From Flagellimonas amoyensis (GTDB taxonomy: Bacteria > Bacteroidota > Bacteroidia > Flavobacteriales > Flavobacteriaceae): a DNA stretch of 64,000 bases. The notes below the pieces were generated by a model. The model was given only the letters and a program-made list of their open reading frames with translations, did not search any database and had not been told where the DNA came from. Shown here piece by piece: positions 1-7,906 of this stretch (position 1 is the stretch's first letter; every line of letters starts with the position of its first letter). The translations under genes were made by a program, and so were the position numbers. Where the stretch lies: the NCBI RefSeq assembly GCF_003058265.1, contig NZ_QBUK01000016.1, forward strand, positions 16,029 to 80,028, in the 5' to 3' direction.

Positions 1-934
1 AAGCATCCGAAGGGTCGTTCCGCAACCAAATGTTCAAATCTGTGGGTGAACCGTCGGGCTGTTCACCGTTATCATATGTTTGAACATTGATGTCCCGCTG
101 AAGATAGTTGGACAATGCTACCAAGGAAGCTTCAATGTATCTTTTTTCGGTCTCAGTTTCCGTATGGGAATAAAGTGACACTTCGATGGGGTTTAAAACG
201 ATATGACCTATGGTCTTTGTTTCATTGTCCGTTTCTAAACTGAGGCTATCCTTGTTTTTTGTCAGGGAAAACCCGCTGCTCAGCTTTTGCTTTTTGAAGA
301 GCTTGTTCTGTCCATCACCAATCATGGAGACCAGCTCTGTTTCTTCCCCATTCCCCAGAGCCACCAATGGGGTTTCCTCAAGGTTTTCAGGTTCCATGAC
401 TACCCAATTGATCTTTTTGTGCGTGGATGGCCTTGCGGACCTGAATCCTTGAAAACGGGCATGGGAAAAAACCACAATGCTATCGGAGGGGAGGGAATCC
501 ATTTTTTGGACCAACTGCCAATAATTGGGTGTTGCCGCTCCGGGGTTATCCATATCCATTTCCCATTCCGGAAATCCATTTTTCAACAGCAATACCTCCG
601 AAGTTTCGTTCAAACTGTCCAAAACCCTGTCCAAGGTATGGTGACCCACAAGCGAGGGTTCCACCACATAAGTGACCAAATCCCTGTTTTTATGGGTTCG
701 CCATTGGGGCCCGGCCATCAATATGACTGCAAGGGCGATGACCAACATCCGAAGTAAAAGCAGGAACCATTCGTTCAGTTGCAGGCTGCTCGATTGCCTT
801 GAGTTGGATTCGTCCAACAACTGTATGCTCCCGATCTTGATGGTCTTTGCTTCCTTTTTGCTCCACAAATGGATGGCCAAGGGGACCAAAAGACCCCATA
901 ATGCCCATAAATATGAAGGATTTGCAAATACCAT
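1..934 (-). CDS. BatA-like membrane protein, 3' end outside window
   Basis: Reading frame open from an ATG at 934 to the left edge (311 codons, no stop), so the C-terminus is missing. It starts MVFANPSYLWALWGLLVPLA, a typical BatA/aerotolerance-regulator N-terminal segment, with a first membrane helix followed by IHLWSKKEAKTIKIGSIQLL and a second helix (LLLLRMLVIALAVILMAGPQ, about residues 57-76). This two-helix N-terminal layout is the PF07584-type domain found in Bacteroidota proteins next to MoxR and DUF58 genes. The rest is a predicted extracytoplasmic region without motifs I recognise. The start lies one base after the stop of the DUF58 gene, so the two are almost certainly co-transcribed. 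Role in the MoxR/Bat system is inferred from context; its biochemical activity is unknown. Confidence 0.85.
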   Translation of the reverse strand, partial: MVFANPSYLWALWGLLVPLAIHLWSKKEAKTIKIGSIQLLDESNSRQSSSLQLNEWFLLLLRMLVIALAVILMAGPQWRTHKNRDLVTYVVEPSLVGHHTLDRVLDSLNETSEVLLLKNGFPEWEMDMDNPGAATPNYWQLVQKMDSLPSDSIVVFSHARFQGFRSARPSTHKKINWVVMEPENLEETPLVALGNGEETELVSMIGDGQNKLFKKQKLSSGFSLTKNKDSLSLETDNETKTIGHIVLNPIEVSLYSHTETETEKRYIEASLVALSNYLQRDINVQTYDNGEQPDGSPTDLNIWLRNDPSDA

Positions 935-935
935 T

Positions 936-1835
936 CTAATTCAGTCTTGATCGTTCCTTTAAAAATAATTGCAGTGCATTGCCCAAATGTGCATCCATCC
1001 GAAAAAGATGAAAGTGCACTCCTTTGGAGAGCAATTGTTCCTTGGAACGTTCCATCTTGGTTTCCAAGGCCTTCAAATAACTTTCCCTGGCCTTGTCCAC
1101 ATCCACCTTTACCTTTGCCCCGGTCTCTAAATCCTCAAAGGTGACCGATTTCTTATACGCAAAATCCAGTTCGTTGCCCGCCATCAATTGGAGTACCACG
1201 ACCTCGTTGTTGGACGTTTTGAGTTCTTTCGCAAAATCGGAGAGTTCCGAAATGTCCTCGTACATATCCGTCAGGAAAAACACCAATTCTCTATGGCTCC
1301 TCCCGTGGATCCTTTTGGTGACCTGGGAGCGTTGCGGCCATTTTCCCTTGGTGGATATATGGAGGAGTTCCAGAAGTAATCTGTTATAGTGTTTTTGGTC
1401 CGCCTTTGGATAGATCTCGACAAACTCTTCTTCGTTCAGGGCAAAAAGGCCGACCGAATCGCCCTGTTTTTGTGCCATTTGGGAGAGACAGGCCACAATG
1501 ATACGGGCAAATTCCAATTTGGAGATACCATTTTCGGTATGCTCCATGGAGGCACTTGCATCCACGATGAACTTTACCACGACCTGGCTTTCCACTTCCG
1601 ATTGTCGGATATAGTACCTTCCCGAACGGGCCAACATTTTCCAATCGAGCAAGCGGAGGTCGTCCCCCGGCTCGTAGGCGCGGTATTGGCTGAACTCCAT
1701 GCCCGGACCCACGCTCCTGCTCCTGTGCAGACCCGACAGGTAGCCTTCCACCACGATACGCGATATCAGGGAAAGTCCCGATACGGTATTGATGACTTCC
1801 GGTTTTAACAGATCATGGTAGTCCCTAGTGGCCAT
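936..1835 (-). CDS. DUF58 domain protein (vWA-like)
   Basis: 299 aa. The N-terminal half carries the DUF58 signature SVGPGMEFSQYRAYEPGDDL followed by RLLDWKMLARSGRYYIRQ. A vWA-like MIDAS-type motif VDASASM follows at about residue 91, and a later stretch VFFLTDMYEDISEL fits the second metal-loop region. DUF58 proteins are usually encoded beside MoxR AAA+ ATPases and Bat proteins and are thought to act as metal-dependent protein-binding partners of the ATPase, possibly in maturation of envelope or metal-containing complexes; this is family knowledge, not shown here. No signal peptide or membrane helix is visible, so it is probably cytoplasmic. In this genome its usual neighbour MoxR is separated from it by an orphan gene (1879-2430). 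Confidence 0.92.
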   Translation of the reverse strand: MATRDYHDLLKPEVINTVSGLSLISRIVVEGYLSGLHRSRSVGPGMEFSQYRAYEPGDDLRLLDWKMLARSGRYYIRQSEVESQVVVKFIVDASASMEHTENGISKLEFARIIVACLSQMAQKQGDSVGLFALNEEEFVEIYPKADQKHYNRLLLELLHISTKGKWPQRSQVTKRIHGRSHRELVFFLTDMYEDISELSDFAKELKTSNNEVVVLQLMAGNELDFAYKKSVTFEDLETGAKVKVDVDKARESYLKALETKMERSKEQLLSKGVHFHLFRMDAHLGNALQLFLKERSRLN

Positions 1836-1843
1836 TGATTTTT

Positions 1844-2482
1844 TTATTTGAACTTTTTCTAAAATTATTCGTGTTTAATTATTCTTCAAATTCATAATCA
1901 ATCCTGAAAAGATCAGGTTGATTTTCCGAATATTTAATAGGCACATAATATCCAACTACATAACTTTCTTCATAATCATAAAGCCTTTGAATGATTTCCT
2001 TTCCCTTGTCAAAATATTGAATGGTGGCATAAATTCTAATTCGATTACGGCTTCTTCGATTAAATCCAAGTACACGTTCTTTTCCAATTACTTTGGCAAG
2101 TGTTGGAATTGTTGCCTCTTTCTCATAAAAGTTGTCCCTATTTGTTACCATTAGAAAAATTGAAGTAATTCCTAGTAGCACCGAGGATAGGTAAAACTTC
2201 AAGCTTTTTATTTCATACCATCTACTTTTATAAGGACTATCGACAAATGTCATAATTGTTGAAAAAATACCTAACATAACCATTGTCCCACCAATTAAGT
2301 CATTCCATGATTTGTATCCATAGGATCGGTACACAAACAGATAATATCCAATGCTGATTATAGCAAGTTGTATTAGAATCCAGACTATTTTCCAATTCTT
2401 TGAAAGATTATTTGGATAAAATGATTTCATAACTAGGCACAACGGTCTTAAATAACCTTCGGTTATCATTTATTTGAACTTT
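1844..2482. repeat. 13-bp direct repeats bounding the orphan gene
   Basis: The plus-strand sequence TTATTTGAACTTT occurs at 1844-1856, just upstream of the DUF58 start codon, and again at 2470-2482, just upstream of the orphan gene's first ATG. The enclosed block holds only the AT-rich orphan gene. A short hairpin, AATAACC-TTC-GGTTATC, sits at the inner edge of the second repeat (about 2451-2467). The arrangement looks like duplication of the operon leader at the edges of an inserted segment. No transposase or integrase is present. Confidence 0.6.
1879..2430 (-). CDS. Orphan hypothetical membrane protein inside the MoxR/DUF58 operon
   Basis: 183 aa from the ATG at 2430 (MKSFYPNNLSKNWKIVW). 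An upstream in-frame ATG at 2469 would add 13 residues that look non-coding (MITEGYLRPLCLV). Three hydrophobic segments are visible: WILIQLAIISIGYYLFVY, GGTMVMLGIFSTIMTFV and YLSSVLLGITSIFLMV. A soluble, charged C-terminal part follows (IRIYATIQYFDKGKEIIQRL, then a DYEFEE end). I do not recognise the family. Base composition is clearly more AT-rich than the flanking MoxR and DUF58 genes. The block is flanked by a 13-bp direct repeat (TTATTTGAACTTT at 1844-1856 and 2470-2482), which suggests it was added to the operon. Function unknown. Confidence 0.65.
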   Translation of the reverse strand: MKSFYPNNLSKNWKIVWILIQLAIISIGYYLFVYRSYGYKSWNDLIGGTMVMLGIFSTIMTFVDSPYKSRWYEIKSLKFYLSSVLLGITSIFLMVTNRDNFYEKEATIPTLAKVIGKERVLGFNRRSRNRIRIYATIQYFDKGKEIIQRLYDYEESYVVGYYVPIKYSENQPDLFRIDYEFEE

Positions 2483-2804
2483 GACTACTTCTTAGAATTG
2501 AAGGTTTATTATTTCTACGAAAAGAAATCAGAAAGGTCATTTTTTCCTCTATTGCTCCAACATATATATAACAAAAAATATTAATAGTATAATTACAAAC
2601 CCAACTGCACTGTACTTCACATTATGACCCTCCTCCAAGTCTTTATTTTCTCTATATGCAATATCTTGTTTTTCCAGTTACACTTATACTTAACAATGAA
2701 CCTAATCCAATGTCCCAAAAATGGAAATAAAAACATACTACCTAATTGTGTTCGGTTCAAAAGCGTGTCCAATCGTTCACTAAAAATTTCAATTTAGAAA
2801 AGCT
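2470..2804. other. AT-rich spacer between the orphan gene and moxR
   Basis: 335 bases without a confident gene, in an operon where spacers are otherwise 1-30 bases. On the minus strand 2549-2677 reads as an open stretch of 42 codons ending in a hydrophobic helix (VGFVIILLIFFVIYMLEQ, stop at 2549-2551). A GTG at 2620 preceded by GGAGGAGG could start a 23-aa single-span peptide. It may instead be the tail of a decayed gene. Either way this spacer looks foreign to the conserved operon. Confidence 0.4.
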
Positions 2805-3812
2805 TTATTTCCCATCCTTTAGTTTGATGGCGCCCAAAATATGACGGGTCACCGCATCCGATGTTATCCCTTCGGCCTCTGCCCTAAAATTGACCAATAC
2901 CCTATGGCGCAATACGGGAACGGCGACCGATTTTAAATCTTCAAGGGAAACAGCCAGACGTCCTTCCAAAAGTGCATGGGCCTTTGCGGTCAATATCATG
3001 GCCTGTCCGGCACGGGGACCCGCACCCCAATCCACCCACTCCTTGACATAGTCAATCGGTGTGGTGTCCGGTCGTGTAGCTCGAATGACATCGCTGACAT
3101 ACTTGATCAGTCCATCGCTAATGGATACATCCCTGACCAATTGTTGCAAACGGATGATATCTTCCCCTGAAATGACTTTGTTCAATTGAACCTTTGTCCT
3201 ACCCGTGGTCGCTTTCAGGATCTCCGTTTCCTCCGTTTCGGTGGGATAGCCAATTTTAATGTACAGCAAAAACCTGTCCTGCTGCGCTTCGGGGAGGACA
3301 AAGGTCCCTGATTGCTCAATGGGGTTCTGGGTGGCCAAAATGAAGAAGGGCCTGTCCAATGGATAGGTCTTGTCCCCGTAGGTCACCTCAAATTCTTGCA
3401 TGGCCTCCAAAAGGGCCGCCTGTGTTTTTGGCGGTGTCCTATTGATTTCATCCGCCAAAATGATATTGGAAAAAATAGGCCCTTTGTTGAACTTGAAGAA
3501 TTTTTTGCCCGTGCCATGGTCCTCTTCCAAAATCTCTGTCCCGATGATGTCCGAGGGCATCAAATCTGGGGTAAACTGTATTCGTTTGAATTTTAGGTCG
3601 ATGGCATTGGCCAAGGTACGGATCATCAAGGTCTTTGCCAGTCCCGGCACGCCTTCCAAAAGGGCATGTCCCCCGGCCAAAAAGGTGATGAGCAACTGTG
3701 AGACGGTCTCCTCTTGCCCAATGATGACTTTGCCTATCTCTTTTTTGAGTGCCTTTAGTTTTGCGGAAAGGTTCTCGACCTCAGTAGCTATCTGTTGTAG
3801 TTCTTTGTCCAA
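2805..3812 (-). CDS. MoxR family AAA+ ATPase
   Basis: 335 aa. Walker A-type loop LLEGVPGLAKTLMIRTLA at about residues 52-69, Walker B IILADEINRTPPKTQAALLE, and sensor-1 region FFILATQNPIEQSGTF; these are characteristic of MoxR ATPases (AAA_3 plus AAA lid). MoxR proteins act as chaperone-like ATPases together with vWA-type partners such as the DUF58 and Bat proteins encoded downstream. The start appears to be TTG at 3812: the in-frame upstream stop TAA leaves no ATG, and the next internal Met lies beyond the conserved N-terminal helix. It begins 10 bases after the DUF4159 stop, so it belongs to the same operon. Target complex unknown. Confidence 0.95.
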   Translation of the reverse strand: MDKELQQIATEVENLSAKLKALKKEIGKVIIGQEETVSQLLITFLAGGHALLEGVPGLAKTLMIRTLANAIDLKFKRIQFTPDLMPSDIIGTEILEEDHGTGKKFFKFNKGPIFSNIILADEINRTPPKTQAALLEAMQEFEVTYGDKTYPLDRPFFILATQNPIEQSGTFVLPEAQQDRFLLYIKIGYPTETEETEILKATTGRTKVQLNKVISGEDIIRLQQLVRDVSISDGLIKYVSDVIRATRPDTTPIDYVKEWVDWGAGPRAGQAMILTAKAHALLEGRLAVSLEDLKSVAVPVLRHRVLVNFRAEAEGITSDAVTRHILGAIKLKDGK

Positions 3813-3822
3813 ATTCGTAATG

Positions 3823-4449
3823 TTATGAAGTTAGGGCATAAAGCACAATGTTCACCGCAAAGCGGGTATTGTCCACTTTATACCATCGTTTGTTCCTAAA
3901 ATCGTAATCCCATTCGCAACCATAATCCTTGTTGCTGTAGAGCACCCCTATCCTTCCATTGACCACGATCGCCTTCAAATAGTCGTGGACGAGGTCGTCA
4001 CCCCACCCGTTCAGTTCCTGAGAGGTGGTCGGAGGGCCATTTTCAAACTCAAAAAAAATGGAATAGAGCTCGTGATCGTTCGGGATTTTCTGAAGTTCCC
4101 CCGGCCCGAATATTTCGTCCATTTGACGCTCAAAGGATTTGGCGAAAAGTCCATCAATATCATGGTTGCAATCATCGGCAAACACAAAGCCTCCGTTGCG
4201 TACATATTTTTCAAAATTATCCCTTTCCTTTTTGGTGAACTGTACGAGTTTGTGCCCAGAGATATAGCAGAAAGGGCTCTTGAAGATGTCGTCACTGGAC
4301 AGGGTAATGATCTTTTCCTGGGTATCCACCTTCAAAGTGGTGTATTCTACCAAGGAATTCAGCAGATTGGAAGGCATTCGTTGGTCCACATCCCAATCAC
4401 CGGACTCATATTGTAAACGGGTAAAAAAGAATTCATTTTGCAACGCCAT
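3823..4449 (-). CDS. DUF4159 domain protein
   Basis: 208 aa. Contains the DUF4159 pattern: FFFTRLQYESGDWDVDQRMP near the N-terminus, the glutamine-amidotransferase-like stretch KYVRNGGFVFADDCNHDIDG in the middle, and an N-terminal-to-C-terminal alpha/beta layout resembling a class I amidotransferase fold. DUF4159 genes commonly sit beside MoxR, DUF58 and BatA genes in Bacteroidota, as here. It has no signal peptide in this reading. Whether it is catalytic is unknown; I see no obvious Cys-His-Glu triad. The stop at 3823 lies 10 bases before the moxR TTG start. Confidence 0.85.
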   Translation of the reverse strand: MALQNEFFFTRLQYESGDWDVDQRMPSNLLNSLVEYTTLKVDTQEKIITLSSDDIFKSPFCYISGHKLVQFTKKERDNFEKYVRNGGFVFADDCNHDIDGLFAKSFERQMDEIFGPGELQKIPNDHELYSIFFEFENGPPTTSQELNGWGDDLVHDYLKAIVVNGRIGVLYSNKDYGCEWDYDFRNKRWYKVDNTRFAVNIVLYALTS

Positions 4450-4540
4450 AGGGTCTTGGGGGCTACATCATCACTTCCAAAATGAAAACTGGCGGCCATG
4501 GACGTGCCATTGACCACCAGTTTTATTCGTATCCTATTGT

Positions 4541-5857
4541 TTATACAGCATCGGAAAGACTGGTGAACGTAAAGTCACGGATCTTCATGTACGGAATGAG
4601 GTTTCCATCGACCCGTACCTGCTTCCCGAGGGATTCCAGATTGTTGAGCATGATGATGGGACTCTCATTGAACCTAAAATTCTTGACCGGGAACTTGATC
4701 TTACCGTTTTCGATATAGAACGTTCCGTCCCTGGTCAGCCCTGTATAGAGCAACGTTTGCGGATCTACACTCCGTATGTACCAGAAACGCGTCACGAGTA
4801 TTCCTTTCTTGGTGCCTTTGATCATATCTTCCAAACTTTCATCGCCACCGGCCATGATCGCATTGGACGGGAATGGAACCGGTTCCACTCCTTTTTGCTC
4901 TGCCCAATAACGACTGTAGGCCAAGTTTTTGACCACTCCGTTCTCTACCCAAGATGTTTTTTTCAAAGGCATGCCCTCGCCGTTCCATGTGGATGTGGGC
5001 ACGTCGGGGTGCAGGGGATCGGACCAGATGTTCACTCTCTCGTCCACAATTTTTTGGCCCAATTTGTTGGCACCGTCGGGAGCGGACATAAAGCTACGCC
5101 CCTCATCAGCTGAACGGGCATTGAACGAACGAAACATGTTTCCCAGCAAATCGGATGCAGCCGCAGGTTCCAAGATCACCGTATATTTTCCGGGTTCTAT
5201 GGCCTGTGCTCCTTTGGACATCACCGCTTTGTCTATGGCGATGTTGGAGGCTTCGGACGCATCAAACTTGGAGATATCGTTGTAATCCCTGGTGACCCAT
5301 CCCGATCCTGTTCCGTCGTTGGTACGCATGGTCACGGTGAAATCCACATTCGTGGATTGGTTATAGGCAAACAGTCCATTGGAATTGATCATCGCGGAAA
5401 AACGAGCAGAATCATTGAGAAACCCAGCAGCCGTTACATCCTTGGCCGCTGCGGGGACAATGCTTTTGCTGGCCACCTCAGCCCTGTATTCTGGGGTAAT
5501 GTTGGCCGTTGCATCTTTATAGGTGATGGATTCCTCGTAGGTCTGTGGGCCCAACGGCTCCATGAATTCCGGGTTTTCGGGGGAAAGTTGTGCCAGTTCC
5601 TCTGCTCTTTTCACTACCTTTTCCAAGGAGGCGTCATCAAATTCATCAATGGTAGCAGTACCTACCTTTTTCCCAAAACTGGATTGTACCACCAAACTCT
5701 GGTTCGATCCATAGCCAGAGGTGGAAACCGTGTTCCTTGCATAGCGGATATTGCCACTGTTACTCCCGCTCAGATTGATTTCGCAGGAGTCGGCCTTGGA
5801 AAAGCTAAGGGCCTTTTCCAAAATCTTCTTTGCTTCTTCTTTAGTATATATAGCCAT
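4541..5857 (-). CDS. pmbA: TldE/PmbA family protein (TldD partner)
   Basis: 438 aa, the usual length of the family. The sequence shows the TldD/PmbA architecture: N-terminal domain with LSGSNSGNIRYARNTVSTSG, middle SGWVTRDYND, and the C-terminal barrel with VILEPAAASDLLGNMFRSF, NGEGMPLKKTSWVENGVVKN and LYTGLTRDGTFYIENGKI. It lacks the HExxxH zinc motif seen in its neighbour, which identifies it as the non-catalytic TldE/PmbA half of the heterodimer. TldD/TldE proteases degrade unfolded peptides and mature some peptide antibiotics; the substrate here is unknown. It lies 26 bases downstream of tldD and is co-transcribed. Confidence 0.93.
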   Translation of the reverse strand: MAIYTKEEAKKILEKALSFSKADSCEINLSGSNSGNIRYARNTVSTSGYGSNQSLVVQSSFGKKVGTATIDEFDDASLEKVVKRAEELAQLSPENPEFMEPLGPQTYEESITYKDATANITPEYRAEVASKSIVPAAAKDVTAAGFLNDSARFSAMINSNGLFAYNQSTNVDFTVTMRTNDGTGSGWVTRDYNDISKFDASEASNIAIDKAVMSKGAQAIEPGKYTVILEPAAASDLLGNMFRSFNARSADEGRSFMSAPDGANKLGQKIVDERVNIWSDPLHPDVPTSTWNGEGMPLKKTSWVENGVVKNLAYSRYWAEQKGVEPVPFPSNAIMAGGDESLEDMIKGTKKGILVTRFWYIRSVDPQTLLYTGLTRDGTFYIENGKIKFPVKNFRFNESPIIMLNNLESLGKQVRVDGNLIPYMKIRDFTFTSLSDAV

Positions 5858-5883
5858 TGTATTGTTTTTTGAATAAATGAACC

Positions 5884-7524
5884 TTAGATGGTCCTTCCTG
5901 TATTGATCACATTGATACCATTGAACCTGGTAGTTGAGCTTCCGTGGGAAACCGCACTTACCTGTGATGGCTGTCCCTTTCCATCGAAAAAGGAGCCGAA
6001 CAACCTGTAATCGTCCTTATCACAGATCTTGGCACAGGAGTTCCAGAACTCTTGGGTGTTGGACTGGTAGGCCACGTCTTCCAACATGCCCACGATCTCC
6101 CCGTTCTTGATCTCATAGAACAATGTACCGCCAAACTGGAAGTTATAGCGCTGTTGGTCAATGGAATATGAGCCACGACCCAAGATATAGATTCCTTTTT
6201 CCACATCTTTGATCATGTCCTGCAAGGAATACTTTTCTTTACCTGGCTCCAAGGATACATTGGGCATACGCTGGAACTGTACGTCTTCCCAACTTTGGGC
6301 GTAACAGCATCCGTGTGATTCGTTCTGGCCAATCATATGTACTTGGTCCCTAATGGCTTGGTAGTTGACCAAGGTTCCATTTCGGATCAGGTCCCATTTC
6401 TTGGTCTGCACTCCTTCGTCATCAAAGCCAACAGCTCCCAAAGACCCCACTTGTGTCTTATCCGCCACGATGTTCACCAAATCGCTTCCATAGTTGAAGT
6501 TTTTGCTCTCCCATTTGTCCAAAGTGGCAAAACTGGTCCCTGCATAGTTGGCCTCATATCCCAATACGCGGTCCAGTTCCAAGGGGTGCCCTACGGATTC
6601 GTGGATGGTGAGTCCCAAATGGTTGGGTTCCAATACGAGGTCATATTTACCGGCCTCAACGGATTTTGCGGTCAATTTCTCTTTGGCCTGCTTGGCAGCC
6701 AAGGTGGCATCTTCCACAATATCATAGCTGTTTCGGTATAGTTTGATGCCTTCAGGTCCTGAAAGCTTTTCGGACTCCAGACCGTCCATGTACTCGTAAC
6801 CCATTCCCATTGGGGCACTCATGGCCTCTCTCGTCCTGAACTTGCCTGCCTTTCGATCTACAGCGGTCACGCTGAAAGTAGGCCAGATCCTATGCACATC
6901 CTGATCGATGTAAGAGCCATCAGTGGATGCAAAGTATTTCTGCTCGTTGACCATAAAAAGGGCCGAGTTCACAAAACTGGCACCATTTTCCATGGCGGCG
7001 GCATTGGCACTCAACAACAGATCTACTTTGTCCGAAATGGGGACTTCCTTAAAGTCCTTCTGGATAGGGGTTTTCCAAGAAACCTCTCCATGACCCTGTG
7101 TTGGGGCCAAAACCACGGGCTCTTTTTGGATCTTTGAGTTGGCCTTGGCTATGGCCACTGCTTGCTGCGTTGCTTTTTTGATACCGTCCTCGGTCACTTC
7201 GTTCGTGGAGGAAAAACCCCAAGTCCCGTTGGCAATGACCCGAATCCCGATTCCAAAAGATTCTGTGTTGACCACGTTCTGAACCTTTTCTTCCCTAGTG
7301 AAAACGTACTGGTTCAAGTACCTTCCAATTCTAGCATCGGCATACGTTGCCCCCAAAGACTTGGCCGTGTTCAGCGCAACGTCGGCCATCTTCTTTTTGA
7401 GCACTACGTCCATTCCCGGTTCCAGGAGCATCTCTACGGGAATGTTGTTCCCCAAGAGCAGGGAGGGCATCAAAATGGCCCCAGTTCCCAGACCGGCGTA
7501 CTGTACAAAATTTCTTCTTTTCAT
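5884..7524 (-). CDS. tldD: TldD metalloprotease with Tat-like leader
   Basis: 546 aa. Zinc-protease motif HESVGH with H308, E309 and H313 (HExxxH) inside LGLTIHESVGHPLELDR. Other family blocks are FGIGIRVIANGTWGFSS and the C-terminal QFGGTLFYEIKNGEIVGML. This is the catalytic member of the TldD/TldE pair. The protein begins MKRRNFVQYAGLGTGAILMP, a twin-arginine-like signal followed by a hydrophobic stretch, so it may be exported; the partner TldE shows no such leader, an asymmetry worth noting. It is the first gene of the minus-strand operon running through DUF4159, MoxR, DUF58 and BatA. Confidence 0.93.
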   Translation of the reverse strand: MKRRNFVQYAGLGTGAILMPSLLLGNNIPVEMLLEPGMDVVLKKKMADVALNTAKSLGATYADARIGRYLNQYVFTREEKVQNVVNTESFGIGIRVIANGTWGFSSTNEVTEDGIKKATQQAVAIAKANSKIQKEPVVLAPTQGHGEVSWKTPIQKDFKEVPISDKVDLLLSANAAAMENGASFVNSALFMVNEQKYFASTDGSYIDQDVHRIWPTFSVTAVDRKAGKFRTREAMSAPMGMGYEYMDGLESEKLSGPEGIKLYRNSYDIVEDATLAAKQAKEKLTAKSVEAGKYDLVLEPNHLGLTIHESVGHPLELDRVLGYEANYAGTSFATLDKWESKNFNYGSDLVNIVADKTQVGSLGAVGFDDEGVQTKKWDLIRNGTLVNYQAIRDQVHMIGQNESHGCCYAQSWEDVQFQRMPNVSLEPGKEKYSLQDMIKDVEKGIYILGRGSYSIDQQRYNFQFGGTLFYEIKNGEIVGMLEDVAYQSNTQEFWNSCAKICDKDDYRLFGSFFDGKGQPSQVSAVSHGSSTTRFNGINVINTGRTI

Positions 7525-7906
7525 ATGTTTTGGTTATCTGATTTGTTGTCCCGATCAATGGATAGTTGTGAAAAACCTGTCCTTAATGCTGATCTTATTA
7601 CATCGGTTTTTAAAAATAAGTAGTGTATGCGTAGTCTTATGTTAATTTTAACCTAAAATCCCTGATGGACTCTTCATTTTAAAAAATGGGCAACACCTCA
7701 TCGAGTTCCTATGTTTCACACCCTTCACCACTTGGGGTTGACCCACTTGTTTGTAGCCATTTTTCCAAATCCGTTACATTATTGGACATACATTCCAGAA
7801 AAAATTCGTGCAAACTCTAATAATTACTTAAAAATGGTTTCCACAAAACAAGACCCAGCCAATGGCCAAGTAGACTATCTTTGTTGTTCAAACCCATTAC
7901 CCTAAG
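7525..7906. promoter_or_regulatory. Divergent intergenic region, tldD / cls
   Basis: 382 bases between two divergent start codons. On the plus strand TATCTTTG at 7876-7883 matches the Bacteroidota -7 box TAnnTTTG, 23 bases before the cls ATG. I see no good TTTG -33 box at the right distance. The tldD side is AT-rich with no clear promoter match. A 64-codon open frame at 7711-7905 has no protein-like features and I do not call it. Confidence 0.45.

Noticed and set aside
210..908. Several open frames of 70-156 codons on both strands in the first 900 bases
   Set aside because: They are antisense to, or out of frame with, the minus-strand BatA-like gene, which is open across 1-934 and has a BatA-type two-helix start.
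2431..2469. GCACAACGG and hairpin upstream of the orphan gene, considered as an integron attC-like site
   Set aside because: Only a 6-bp stem with a 3-base loop and no paired R-box/L-box at the other end; no integrase. Kept only as part of the repeat-flanked segment.
7711..7905. 64-codon frame upstream of cls
   Set aside because: No protein-like composition, overlaps the likely cls promoter, no homology recognised.
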